DNA of 64,000 nt from Megaustenia siamemsis (taxonomy: Eukaryota; Mollusca; Gastropoda; Stylommatophora; Ariophantidae). The stretch spans positions 81,856,847 through 81,920,846 of the forward strand of contig JAVIAB010000051.1 of the NCBI GenBank assembly GCA_032433765.1, in the 5' to 3' direction. Positions 54,000 to 64,000 of the stretch are shown one piece after another (position 1 is the first letter of the stretch; each line of letters starts with the position of its first letter). A program made the position numbers and the translations under genes. Below the pieces are notes generated by a model. The model was not told the DNA's origin. It did not search any database and saw nothing but the letters and a program-made list of their open reading frames with translations.

Positions 54000-55090
54000 T
54001 CAATGATTGATAGTCCACGCAAATATACCAAAACTATCCTTTTACACATTCACAGAAGGACCTGCAACGAATGCAACAGAATATGGAGAAGCGGGAACTT
54101 ACATCTGCCTTACAAATGTAATACAGGAAAGACTTGCAGCAAGAAACATTCGGGGAACTTTAAGGCAGAGGTAGCAGCATATTAATCCTACAGATCGAAC
54201 TCTCTTGAAGGAGAAGATTAAAGAAGAAAACATTGTATTCCTGACAGGAGAAACAAAAACGAAGGATTGAATTATCTAAAAGAAACAACAATCTCTGCCA
54301 TAGATGCAGAAGAACTGTGGTTCCGTGGATTACATCTCATTGCACTATTCCTGGAAACGATGAGGCAAACAAGTTGGCAAATGAATATGATAAATGATAC
54401 CAGTCAGATAAAGTACAAACTATGAGGAATCAAAGAGGGTTGTCAGGAACAAATACACAACAACAGGGTACAGAACACCAGGGCTCATCATCATGTGCCA
54501 TGTGTAGGCGATCATGTACTTCCACAATCTTCTATCTACAGTGCATCGTATCAGGTCTGTTGTTGACTGTTTGACATGCCATGACACAAAGCTATCCAGT
54601 ATTTTCTCTCTATGTCATCCGAGATCTCTCTTTCCTTGTATTTTGCCAGTTGTAACCAAGTATTCCAACTTTCCTCTTCTCATGATGTGCCCAAAAAATG
54701 TTGATTGTTTCTTTCTGAATGTTTTTTAGGAGCTCCATTTTTGTGTTGGCCTCTTTGATGAGAATTTTCATCGGGGCTACCTGATGAAAAATGATGCTAC
54801 AAGCTCAACAGATAAACAAGCAACAATTTGTTTACTCCTCCGAACTGGCCACAAGAGATTAAAGTACCACTTTTTTGAACAGCATAAGGATAGTAACCTC
54901 TGATTAATGTGACTGTGGCACAGGTAAAATGACTGCTGAACATCGTCTACAGTCATGCCCAACATTTGATGAAGACGCAATTCTCCTGTGGTCAGCACTG
55001 ATACTATAACTGGTCAAACTGTTTGGACATATCATCCATAACTGAAGAACACTTTCTTGAACTCATCAATATTGACGTCTGAAGGTACAC
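54000..55090 (+). pseudogene. LINE-E relic split by LINE-A
   Basis: Plus-strand remnants of an RNase H LINE: near 54,317-54,384 VVPWITSHCTIPGNDEANKL matches the WIPSHCNIHGNERADKLA end of RNase H. After a LINE-A insertion, LLRTGHKRLKYHFFEQHKDS at about 54,835-54,895 matches the LRTGHNRL block of the LINE-E tail. Stops are frequent; an old copy. Confidence 0.65.
54486..54767 (-). mobile_element. 5'-truncated LINE-A inside LINE-E relic
   Basis: A 282-bp minus-strand LINE-A 3' end (ATCATGTGCCATGTGTAGGC at its 3' limit; FLGHIMRRGKLEYL-type coding farther in). It separates the two LINE-E pieces. The flanks (CAGGGCT left, CGGGGCT right) are compatible with a short imperfect TSD. Confidence 0.85.
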
Positions 55091-57910
55091 ACGAGAAAAT
55101 GAAGATTGTACACATGAACACATGAAGATATTTAAAATTATATATTATGGGCGCAGTGTGTGTTGTCTTGATACCATATCTACGACATCCACTGAGCACA
55201 CCATATCCGACTTTAGCTTAGTATTTATTAATTCCTGGGTAGCCTTCCCTTTTCGTTATCTACAAGCTTGACCAGATCGACTTCACCTATATGGGGAAGT
55301 GAGGTAGAGTTTCGATCAGTTCTGATTTACTAGTACTGATCTTTGAGTCTACATGCTAATGGGCGCCTTGGTCCATTACTTTGATAACAAAGAGTCAGCA
55401 CGTGGTGAATAGATAAATGTATATTTACAACAGTAACACATTCAGAGTCTTACAAAACGCAGCAGCAATGAGGCAGTTCTAAGAAATAAGCGACAAAAAT
55501 TGCAAAAATCCTAAACAAATTATTGCCAAAAAATGCGTTAAAATATCTAAATTGGTAAGTACCATTAACTTAAGCTCAAATAAAAGAAAAACGAAGTATT
55601 TTATAATTTTTAAATATTTTTTTTTAATATTCCAATAAAGAAAGCAAAAAACAATAGTTTTAACTTGAAAATTAAACGCCACGTTAATTTCCTCAATGAC
55701 TGTCTATTTTATTTAAATATTTTTTTAAAAATTCAAGGATTGTATGGCGAGGAACATAATGATATTATAGCAGGTGTTAACAATGGTTTAGAAGAATCCC
55801 TCTTAAACAACACCACTTCAAAACTAAAATAATTGAAGAGAATAAAAGTAATCAATAATTAGTTGGGCGGATTTAAGGCAAAAATGATGGCGATAATGAA
55901 AAGTGTGAAGGTACAAAGTAAATAACCAACGACTTCAAACGTACGCACACACAAACGCACACACAAACGCACACACTCAACAACCACAAGGAGCAACACA
56001 AACAAAATATCCAAACGGAGCAGAACTTACGTGTTTATTAAAATGTGTTGATTTGTTGGCGAGCACTTTCATAAAAAAAATGTTCAGCACTTTTAAAACT
56101 ATCGTAATTATTTATTTCTTCAGCACTTTTACAATAACCGACTCCTAAAAATAATAAAATTAGTAATAAAATAACCGGAAACTATAATTCTACAAGTAGG
56201 CGTGATGTATGACTTCTAGCTAGATTGCTATTCTTTGTTGTGAGGTCGAATAAAGACTGCGGTGAATTGACAATTTTACACTATTATTTAAAATACAGGA
56301 TGGTTGATTATATTTAAATATAAGCCTGTTTATGAATTATTACTTTATTTACCTGCTGTTTTCAAATATTTGTTCAACACTTCCAGTTCAAGGCAAGACT
56401 TAATTCTGTGAAATGGAACAAAAACTCGGTGATAAAAGTGTTCACGTTGGACAAGAATAACCGAAAACACAATGTTCATTATTTAACACCAAAACTAAAA
56501 ACACTTGGGTTTGGTTTGATTCATTAAACTTTCACATTAAAAAGTCTAAGCAATTTGAATTTCTTGTATTTATTTGTTAAAACTATTTATGTAACAGTAC
56601 ACATTTACAGATCCAAATGTTAGAAAAGATTATTTTAGTGAACTAATGAGACATTTGATAGCACCGGTGTTGACATAAATGTGTGTTCTACGTGTGATGG
56701 TCTTCAATATAATCGTTGTCGGTGCCAGGCATTGATGTCCTATCTGGACGGTACGGTGTTGCTTTCCGCATGCGCACTACTACACCTTGCCTCTCACGTT
56801 TGTCGACATTTTGGCGGGTATCTTCTTGAAGAAGGACTTCAAAAATAGTTTCCTAACTCTCAACTATAACGATAACTATGCCCAGTGCTACATCAGCACC
56901 AACATTTGGCTACAAGCTATTTTCCACATAATCTTATTTCCTTCCTACATTACAATATGATATTATTTGTCTATCTCTTGATGTTGTTTCCCGATCTATA
57001 ATGTTGTCACTCCGATAACTTATTGCTTTATTTCAATAGGCTGTTGTCAGGGTGTCTATTGATATTACTTTTTTTTCTTCTTATTCTTCTTCCTCATTTA
57101 TTTCTTCTACGTTTGTCAGACTGCTATTGTTTCATCGTTCGCCCTTATAACGAAATGAAGTGGTTGAAAATGTGTGTGTTGTAGATTACTGCTAAATGAT
57201 TTTTTTCGACTTTCGACACAACATAACCGCCTTCAGAACGGCAATTTTTAGTTCCAGGTTATCGTCCCTCTTCGACCCATACTTACTTGACCAGTTTATT
57301 TGTTGAAGCACTGGAACTGCTTTGGAACTTGCTCACGTTTATTGCCATTGATCCAGTCAGCTATGAGTCACTCACGACATACAGACCTGGTGCCTAAAAT
57401 AAAAGCTGTTGCATTCTGGCAATGTTTTCGTCCATCAGTTAATATTATTTTCCGACCAATAGTGTTGTTATCGTCTTATATTGTTGATGCATTCTTATAC
57501 TGTTTTGGTCCATCAATTAATCTCACTTTCCGACCTATAGTGATGTCAATCTGTTGTTGCCAAGGTAGATTCTTAAAGCTGCTATTGGTTTTTCTGTTAT
57601 GATTTACTGGTTTACTGTATAATGTACATTGAAGTTGCTTTCTTACATTCCAGTACACTTTGATGGACTTTTACGTCTCTCAGTTATGTCTCTTTCCAGC
57701 TTCATTCTGTTGGCTTGTTACGTTATGACAGGCTGTTCTTGTGTCACTCTGTCAATGTCAAAACTAGTGATGATTTTATTCCTATTTTTGTGTGTTTAGG
57801 TTTACTCTGTCACTCAGTACAAACATCTTCCTTTTACATATTCCCGCACTCCACCAACGATTCCCTCATACGTGTGTATACATTACCATTCAATTGTATT
57901 TTAAAAAGTA
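55091..57910. other. unassigned AT-rich sequence
   Basis: No gene or mobile element recognised. A CA-rich stretch lies at 55,945-55,980. At 57,421 and 57,498 an approximately 77-bp segment (GTTTT(C/G)GTCCATCA(G/A)TTAAT then CCGACC(A/T)ATAGTG) is repeated twice, with a weaker third trace near 56,990. Confidence 0.5.
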
Positions 57911-58163
57911 AATGTAAAGAGCCTCCGTCACGCGAAGTGGCGTATGGGTAATATGGTGTTAGTGACCATAAATTTTACAGACCTTCGGCACATGATTTTT
58001 GGGGTAATGTGGTCGGTATTACGCCCATGCCGCTTTATTTTCTCCAAAAAAATCCGATACCCATTTAAAGCTGCCTGAAGCTGGAAGCCGTCGGTTGGGA
58101 TCGAACCCTACCTCTTGTCCTTTGTAGTCCAGTTCACTTAACCACTGAGCTATCGTGGCTCCC
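57911..58163 (-). mobile_element. tRNA-derived SINE, full length
   Basis: Minus-strand SINE; head at 58,163, 3' side CCTCCGTCACGCGAAGTGGC at 57,923. The box A region has an extra T (CACTTAACCACTGAGC). Imperfect TSD TTAAAAAGTA (57901-57910) against TTAAATAGTA (58165-58174). Confidence 0.88.
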
Positions 58164-58249
58164 ATTAAATAGTATACTAATGTATAATAGAATAGTATTC
58201 GTCGAAATGAGCAAATAAAGCAAATGGGGCGATATTAAGGGCCATTGCA

Positions 58250-58835
58250 TTCAAACACCGGGGAACGGTGTTCATTTCAGATGATAGAGGGTGCGGTTGC
58301 AGAATAGCTCAAGTAAATGTTGCATTTGAAATAATGAAAAATACTCTCGTACATTACTCACCATGCGTGACAATTAAGGTAACAAGAAAATTCGGTACTT
58401 CGTTTGTTATGTAGAGTCAGTCTTGAAAGATGCCGTGCCGGAAGTGAAATCTGGACAATCAAACAAGAATATCGTATGAGGCTGCAGAAATGTTGAAATG
58501 TTGAATACTGTGGAGAATGCTGAGATTATACTATGAACATGCCGCGATAGCTCAGTGGTTAGTGAACTGGACTACAAAGGACAAGTGGTAGGGTTCAAAC
58601 CCAACCGACGGCTTCCGGGTTCACCCAGCCTTAAATGGGTACCGGATTTTTTTTCTGGGAAAGTAAAGCGGCACGGGAGTAATACCGACCACATTACCCC
58701 AAAAATCATGTGCTGAAGGTCTGTAAAATGTATGCTCACTAATACCATATTCCCTATACGTCACTTGGCGTGACGGGGGCTTTTGACTTGACTTTGACTT
58801 GAATACTATGAACAGCTAAAGAAAAAGAGTCAACA
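58250..58835 (+). pseudogene. LINE-C relic split by a SINE
   Basis: The plus strand from about 58,255 (CATTTCAGATGATAGAGGGT, GGTTGCAGAATAGCTCAAGT) to 58,539 follows the LINE-C copy at 34,910-35,150 at about three-quarters identity by eye, including the GAGTCAGTCTTGAAAG stretch. It resumes after the SINE as ACTATGAACAGCTAAAGAAA (PWTAKK codons). Coding is lost. Confidence 0.72.
58540..58802 (+). mobile_element. tRNA-derived SINE, full length
   Basis: Plus-strand SINE: head GCCGCGATAGCTCAGTGGTT, box B slightly changed (GGTTCAAACCC), core ATGGGTACCGGATTTTTTTT, 3' end CGTCACTTGGCGTGACGG and tail of TTGACTTGACTTTGACTTGA. TSD ATACTATGAACA at 58528-58539 and 58803-58814 (12 bp, perfect), inside a LINE-C relic. 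Confidence 0.94.
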
Positions 58836-59380
58836 AGCAATGTATTTGGTGATGATAACCTTAATGCATTTTTATGTTTCTATAAATGATCCTACCTATG
58901 CTTCTAAAAATAGTATCACTAGCAACTACGTTAACGACTAAGAATTCCGTAGACACTATCGTAAACAGAATCGATGGACATCGCCTAAAGACAAGTCAAA
59001 ATTCGAATGCCTTGATTGAATTACTATTCCAAAACAGGACACTCGTAGGAATAACAACATTTGCGGAAACTGTGGGAAAACAACTTGGAGAGTCCGGAAC
59101 ATCATGACCAGACTGTTGTGTATCCTTTGGAAAACATGAGCTTAACGGGAGACGTGCAATAAACAATACAAGCGTCTGATAGTAAATACTTTGCTCAGAT
59201 CTTGAATATTTTATTTTTAGATCGCAATACCAATTGACTGATTGTTGAATAAATTGATTGACTGATTGGTCGAGAGATAATATATTCGATTATCGGCTCG
59301 ATTATCACATTCGGCTGATATGAATGATTCATTGATTGATTGCTCGAATGTTTATTTGTCATCTAAAATAAACACAACGT
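58836..59380. other. unassigned sequence
   Basis: One plus-strand frame near 59,050 has ICGNCGKTTWRV, a CxxC pair, but nothing else supports a gene. Short ATTGATTG runs lie at 59,230-59,350. Confidence 0.4.
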
Positions 59381-59470
59381 GGTATTAAGCAGCTAAGTCT
59401 AAAGAGGGGCGAGATAAACTACGATGTTTCGGCAAAAGACTTCATCAAGTACAAATTAACAAATATGTAA
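59381..59470 (-). mobile_element. possible Penelope-like terminal-repeat relic
   Basis: The minus strand has CTTGATGAAGTCTTTTGCCG then AAACATCGTAGTT, the same GATGAAG...GCCGAAAC layout as the element at 27.5 kb. No coding part remains. Confidence 0.4.
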
Positions 59471-60080
59471 AAACAAACACGAAAGGCTGGCAAGTACTAA
59501 TCTCAAATCTTGTCTGCTTTTTCGTGCTTGTTTTGGTGTCATATTTATAACTGTAGCTGCCGTAAGAACAAAATGCCATCTCTTTGTCTGCACATACAAG
59601 ATACTGCTGGTCTGGGAGACCTCTGTAAATACTTTTTCCTCAGCAATCTCATTTTGGCATCAAATCATCGGCTAGAGTCCGACACGACAGCTGCCCCGAT
59701 TAATCCCATCTCGGAATGTCGCTTTAGGGATTCAAAAAACTGCTTCGATGTTCAATTAAAATAATTCTCATGCACGCCAATGTAAAACGGAAGTAAGAAA
59801 CGGACGTGCCTTGTCACAAGATCTTGTTTCGTGTTTACAATGAAATAGCCACAAGGAATCAATTTGTTCCATTCCCTGCAAGTATGCGCTCTCAGACTCT
59901 TCTCCTCCTAACCTCTCCAACCCCTTTTCCCCAGCCAACTTGTCAGAAATTGAGCGTAGATAAACCCTTTATCGTGGCCTTCTCTTGATATAGGTTATCA
60001 GTGTCGGGAGTAATTCTTCAGGTGTTCGTTCCTTCTACGCCTCTAGTGTATTTGTGTTAGTGCCCACATTTTAAAACAAC
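59471..60080. other. unassigned sequence
   Basis: No recognised feature; an 84-codon plus-strand frame at 59,510 has no signature. Confidence 0.45.
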
Positions 60081-60300
60081 TAATGACATTTTATTAGTGA
60101 TTTTGGTGGCACAACGCCAGATCGCCTATTTTTCCAATAAAACAAATATATGGTACATATTTTTTAGTCTGAATGAACTCTGGAGCCGAGCCGGTTTAAA
60201 AAAAACGTTACATCTGTGAATAGAACCCGACTACAGTAACTTCCTTGGCAGATGTTTCTTACGACCGACAAGGCTCTGGGACCCTGCCTCTAAAAATAGA
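60080..60300 (-). mobile_element. possible old SINE relic
   Basis: ACGCCAGATCGCCTATTTTTCC resembles ACGCCAAACCGCCCATTTTTCC of the 34.4-kb SINE relic, followed by a weak GGTACAT and a decayed box B (GAATAGAACCCG). Low identity. Confidence 0.3.
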
Positions 60301-60327
60301 CATTCTAAATAAAAATAAAAACGACCT

Positions 60328-60593
60328 AGTGGAGACTTGACATAGTTCAGTGTTTAGTCAGCTGGACTACCAAGGACAAGAGGTAGGCTCCATTCTGAAC
60401 ATAGCTCCCGGCCTTAAATGCGCGCCTGATTATTCTATTTTTTTTCTGAGAAGTTAAAGCAGCACGGGCGTAATGCCGACCACATTACATAAAAAATTGA
60501 CGTGCCGAAACGCTGTATAAAAAATAGTCACTAACAGAACATATTCTTTATGCGCCATGTGGCGTGGCGAGTTTTTTACTTTTAAGTACTTAA
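60328..60593 (+). mobile_element. diverged SINE
   Basis: Plus-strand SINE: CATAGTTCAGTGTTTAGTCA head, CTGGACTACCAAGGACAAGAG, core GCACGGGCGTAATGCCGACC then ACATTAC, and end GCGCCATGTGGCGTGGCGAG with a T/A tail. More changed than other copies, so older. Confidence 0.82.
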
Positions 60594-60991
60594 AGTCTAC
60601 CTGGCATGATGACCACCTCGTCCAAGACTCTCTCGTGGTGGTCCAAAAATCTGGTCATCAACACCGTCTGCCCCATACACCTAGCAATGCCCGGAAGGAA
60701 CATTTACTTTTCAGCAACCGCTACTTTAGTGTTTGAGATATCTACATGAGACATCAACAAAATGGAAAGGGAAGAAAAACGTCAAGCTTGAACTGACTAG
60801 AACCACCGATGACGTCATGGTTAGTACAATCGTGTTCGACTTCCGTTTATGAGTAATTCAGAGTTGACCTACTCTAACAAATTTTGATTATAAACGTTAT
60901 CTGGAAATTCAGAGCGGTATGGAGTGGTGCTGTCCATACCACCGATTAAAAAAAGTGATATGGCACTACCACAACACTAAATTTGTACATC
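60594..60991. other. unassigned sequence
   Basis: No recognised feature. It supplies the first 28 codons of the frame starting at 60,919. Confidence 0.45.
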
Positions 60992-61926
60992 AGTTAGGTG
61001 GAGTCAGCTGCAGGGTCAGAACAGCAACAGGCTACACAGACCACTTCGAAGTTAGATCAGGTGTAAGACAGGGGTGCGTACTATCCCCCCTACTGTTTAT
61101 TACATACATGGACCATATATGCAAGCTAGCCAACCCATCAGAGACAGAGGAGATCAACGAGCTTCTATTTGCAGACGACCAGGCACTAATACATGAAACA
61201 ATAGAAGACCTACAAGAACACTTAAACAAACTCAACATCTTAGGAACAAAATACAACATGAAAATCAACATCAACAAAACAGAAGTCATGAATGTCGCCA
61301 AAAATAAACAGAACATCAACATAACTATAGAAGGCAGACAACTAAAACAAGTAGAGGAATTCAAATACCTAGGAAGTCTAATGACAAACGACAATTCCCA
61401 AACAGCAGAGATAGAATCAAGATGCAACAAAGCTTGTCAAATCATCGGACAGTTATCACCACTATTGTCCAACAAGGAAATAACTCTGGAGGCAAAACGA
61501 GCACTATACAATACAATCTTCATTCCAACGTTGTGCTACCAATGCCAGACCTGGACTCTAGATGCAAGAACAATAAGAAAAATAACCTCTACAGAGATGA
61601 AATGTGTTAGACGAATGACAGGAAACAGTCTGAGAGATAAGATCAGAAATGTAGAACTGAGAAAAAAGCTAGGAATAGCCCCAGCCATAGAATATATAAG
61701 GAAACAACAGATAAAATGGTTCGGCCACGTGACAAGGCAGAAAGAACAAAACACAACACAACGAGCCTTCAACAAACGTTGTGAGAACAACAGACCCAAG
61801 GGTCGACCACGAAAAAGATGGATCGATGGAATATTAGAAGCACTAGGAAACATAACAGCAGCAGAGGCGAACAGAAGAGCAAAAGACCGCAAATTATATC
61901 TCCCCTCGACGCTGAAAGGCAGATGA
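60919..61926 (+). pseudogene. LINE-F RT C-terminal ORF with chimeric start
   Basis: A 335-codon open frame. Residues from about 29 are [35 protein letters not shown] (48-60), LLFADDQALI with the catalytic Asp pair (82-91), NMKININKTEVMNV, EEFKYLGSLMTND, a QCQTWTLD signature, RMTGNSLRDKIRNVELRKKL, IEYIRKQQIKWFGHVTRQKE, and GRPRKRWIDGILEALG near the end. The first 28 residues come from flanking DNA, as the TSD shows. The first RT catalytic motif and the endonuclease are absent, so no active enzyme is expected. Confidence 0.88.
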
Positions 61927-61952
61927 GGAAGGAAAGAAGAAGAAGAAGAAGA
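61004..61952 (+). mobile_element. LINE-F, 5'-truncated insertion
   Basis: A 949-bp plus-strand LINE 3' end, ending in (GAA)n at about 61,934-61,952. The sequence AGTTAGGTGGAG occurs at 60992-61003 and 61953-61964, a 12-bp TSD that fixes the left limit. No frame damage is visible in the LINE part, so the copy is young. Confidence 0.9.
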
Positions 61953-62139
61953 AGTTAGGTGGAGGATACTTTCAGTTGAATAGTGAACGATTGAGTGCTA
62001 TATATTTAACATTATTTTGTATAGTATTTACAAGATAGAAGCAACAAAACACAACCCCCACACATAGGAAAAAACGTTAGAAAACAGAACAAGAGAATGA
62101 ATAATACCGAAAGGGGGGAAAATACAAGCCCTTGGAATC

Positions 62140-62225
62140 ACGACCAGGAAGATTTCAATCTAAGATCAAGAGACAACAAACTATCTCTCCCCTCGTCAAT
62201 ATGAGGCAAATGAAGAAACGCTGAA
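62140..62225 (+). pseudogene. LINE-F 3' end relic
   Basis: AGATCAAGAGACAACAAACT, then ATCTCTCCCCTCGTCAAT and ATGAGGCAAATGAAGAAACG follow the end of the LINE-F at 61,885-61,935 (AAGACCGCAAATTATATCTC, CCCTCGACG, AGATGAGGAAGGAAAG). Confidence 0.6.
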
Positions 62226-63135
62226 AACAAAACCGTTCCTTGTAGAGGCCTTTCTCTCGCTATCGTCATGTGCTGTCATCTTACGACGTAACGCTGCAGC
62301 ATAGGGATATATTTTAAAAATCAATTTTATTTCCAGAAAATCTTGATTTGTCCTGAATATACAACACTTGTACACCTGACTAAGAAAAGGCAATAACTTT
62401 CAAACTGAAGACTAGTCAAACGCTAATAGCAAACGAACGGTAATATCTGCAGAGATGAATGGAATTTTTTTTTTATGTTAAGATAACGGAATAAGATGTA
62501 TAAATATTACTAACGACAAAACGTTTATTTTAAAAACTATTTTATGCGAGAAACAAAGTAAAGAAAATTTTAATGCTTAAGAGATTGCATCAATGGACAT
62601 ATTATAAACCATATATGTAGAAGACGATTACTGAAAGTACTGCAGTTTCGTAAAAATATAAAACGCATCGAGAGATCTATACTGAGGGTCCAAAGTGTTA
62701 ATGTCCCACGGGAAGCTCAATGACTGACAGCGATCAATGTTAACATCAAATACTCATATCTTGTGAGTAATCTTTAATTTGATCGTCAACACGTAACTTG
62801 CTAACATAATTTTGACAGCTTATGTACAATAATGACATAGTCTATTCCAAAACAAACGTGTTTGGGAAAAGTCATAGTTTAAACATATAAATTATTTCTC
62901 GAGTAACGTCCCCTTAACTAACATTGCAATTTATTCGGTGGTTCTCTAATATCTCAGTATTATTGAGGAAAGAGAAACAACGCCATGATAAAATCCTAAC
63001 CCAAGCCCTAAAATTATTTTTAATATATGAAAACCACTGCAGTTTTGTTGAGACACCAACTAAGGTTAGGTCACTCGTTTCTTTGAAATAATGTATGTGC
63101 TTAGACTAGGAAATCACCCCTATTTGTCCAGGATC
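62226..63135. other. unassigned AT-rich sequence
   Basis: No recognised feature. Confidence 0.5.
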
Positions 63136-63617
63136 TCATCATCATCAAGTGCCGTCTCCGCAACAAAGGTTGGCTACCATGGAACGCCATTCTGCTGTCT
63201 CTTACTCTGATGGTGCAAGGTTGTCATAGGCTGATATGTGCATCTTTTGATGTTACTCGTCCATGTTAGTCTTGGTCTGCCTCTGCCTCTTTTACCTTGT
63301 ATTTTTCCCTTCAGGATTACTTTTAGTAGGCTGTTGTGTCTTTTAACATGACCCAAAAATCGCATTTGTCTAATTTGAATTGTGCTTAGGAGTTCTCTTT
63401 TCATTTTTAGTTGTTTTAAAACTTCATCGCTTGTTTTCTTTTCCTTCCATCCAACTCTACCTATTCTTCTATATATCCACATTTCAAAGGCTTCAATTCT
63501 CTGTTCTGTTTTTTTTTGTCTAATGTCCATGTTTCTGCACCATATAGGAATATTGAGAAGATGTAACAATTTGCTATTCTTAGTTTTAGCCCAGGTGTTA
63601 TTTGTTTTGATGTTATA
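63136..63617 (-). mobile_element. LINE-B 3' end, 5'-truncated
   Basis: Minus-strand LINE-B. The frame 63,569-63,174 reads LLNIPIWCRNMDI, RIEAFEMWIYRRIGRVGWKE, KKTSDEVLKQLKMKRELLST, FLGHVKRHNSLLKVILKGKI and GKRGRGRPRLTWTSNIKR, then shifts near 63,210. The 3' end GCCGTCTCCGCAACAAAGG (as read on the plus strand) is followed by a short ATC run at 63,136-63,144. The 5' limit is at about 63,617. Confidence 0.88.
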
Positions 63618-64000
63618 GTTCGCTTCAGATTTTTTGCCTCACTTCAAAAAACCACAGCTCAGCAACCATTTGTGCTACAGTGCTGATATTTTGCATGTAA
63701 CCTACTGAATCTCATAACGTAATAGAAAAAATAAATTCATTGCAAACAAACTGCTGGTTTTTCTTGTGCGCTTGCTTACCAGGAGGATAAAAGTATGATT
63801 AAACTTGGGCACATTTGAATCAAAATTTAAGAGTATTTACCCCTTCCATATCACTTCAAGAATGATTTAAACATCTTCATTTGGGAATTTCCTTTATATG
63901 TTGGTGGGTAAAGGCACCGGTTTACACTATTGAATTGCAAATGTCAGATTTTTGTCAATATTTGCACATATGTGTAGCAAATTTCTCTTATATTCGGTGC
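63618..64000. other. unassigned sequence to window end
   Basis: No recognised feature. Confidence 0.5.

Noticed and set aside
59041..59100. Zinc-knuckle protein from ICGNCGKTTWRV
   Set aside because: Only one CxxC pair and surrounding stops; too weak to call a gag or host zinc protein.

Overview
This is eukaryotic, almost certainly animal, DNA made of mobile elements and tandem repeats. I found no convincing host protein gene, no functional tRNA gene and no rRNA gene in 64 kb. The mixture is APE-type LINEs, two kinds of RT+RNase H LINE (one resembling the snail I-clade element Nimbus), a Penelope-like GIY-YIG element, and tRNA-derived SINEs with a pentanucleotide CTTTA-like tail. It suggests a lophotrochozoan, most likely a mollusc (gastropod or cephalopod). 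That is inference from element types; no host gene confirms it.

Layout. 1-5,010 is a 438-bp satellite carrying a tRNA-like Pol III promoter; the array flips orientation at about 1,685. 5.0-19.2 kb holds LINE and SINE pieces, including a 58-67-bp minisatellite split by a SINE, a LINE with an internal 61-bp tandem expansion, and nested LINEs at 12.4-17.9 kb. 19.2-20.7 kb has short arrays and a LINE whose reading frame expanded into a 37-bp repeat. 21.4-26.2 kb holds two Nimbus-like LINEs in opposite orientation, forming a large inverted repeat. 26.4-32.7 kb is a simple-repeat locus invaded by several LINEs and a Penelope-like element. 32.7-38.5 kb is mostly relics and unassigned sequence. 38.55-49.6 kb is dominated by minisatellites: 23 bp, then 6.8 kb of a 26-bp unit with an 811-bp higher-order repeat, then 2.9 kb of a 30-bp unit with a 1,275-bp higher-order repeat. 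50.3-54.0 kb is a 32-bp minisatellite interrupted by a young, nearly intact LINE. 54-64 kb holds LINE and SINE relics and unique AT-rich DNA.

For reference I group LINEs as A (C-terminal motif TAKKTNEEVLKEANTK), B (DEVLKQLKMKREL), C (TAKKSNEDVLKEAKAKREL), D (Nimbus-like RT+RNase H), E (a second RNase H LINE ending in a LRTGHNRL/Cys-rich tail), F (GRPRKRWIDGILEALG) and G (50.4-52.7 kb). A, B and C end in (GAT)n and look RTE/BovB-like; clade names are provisional. Target-site duplications (TSDs) could be read directly for many insertions, so relative ages can be ordered: SINE into LINE-D (21.9 kb), LINE-D into LINE-F (23.7 kb), LINE-B into LINE-A (15.9 kb), LINE-A into LINE-B (30.4 kb), LINE-A into LINE-E (54.5 kb), SINE into LINE-C (58.5 kb) and LINE-G into a minisatellite (50.4 kb).

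The most notable signals are the inverted tRNA-like satellite, two cases of minisatellites growing out of LINE coding sequence, the LINE-D inverted pair, and the 30-bp array that keeps one decapeptide frame open for long stretches. None is proven to be a functional system.
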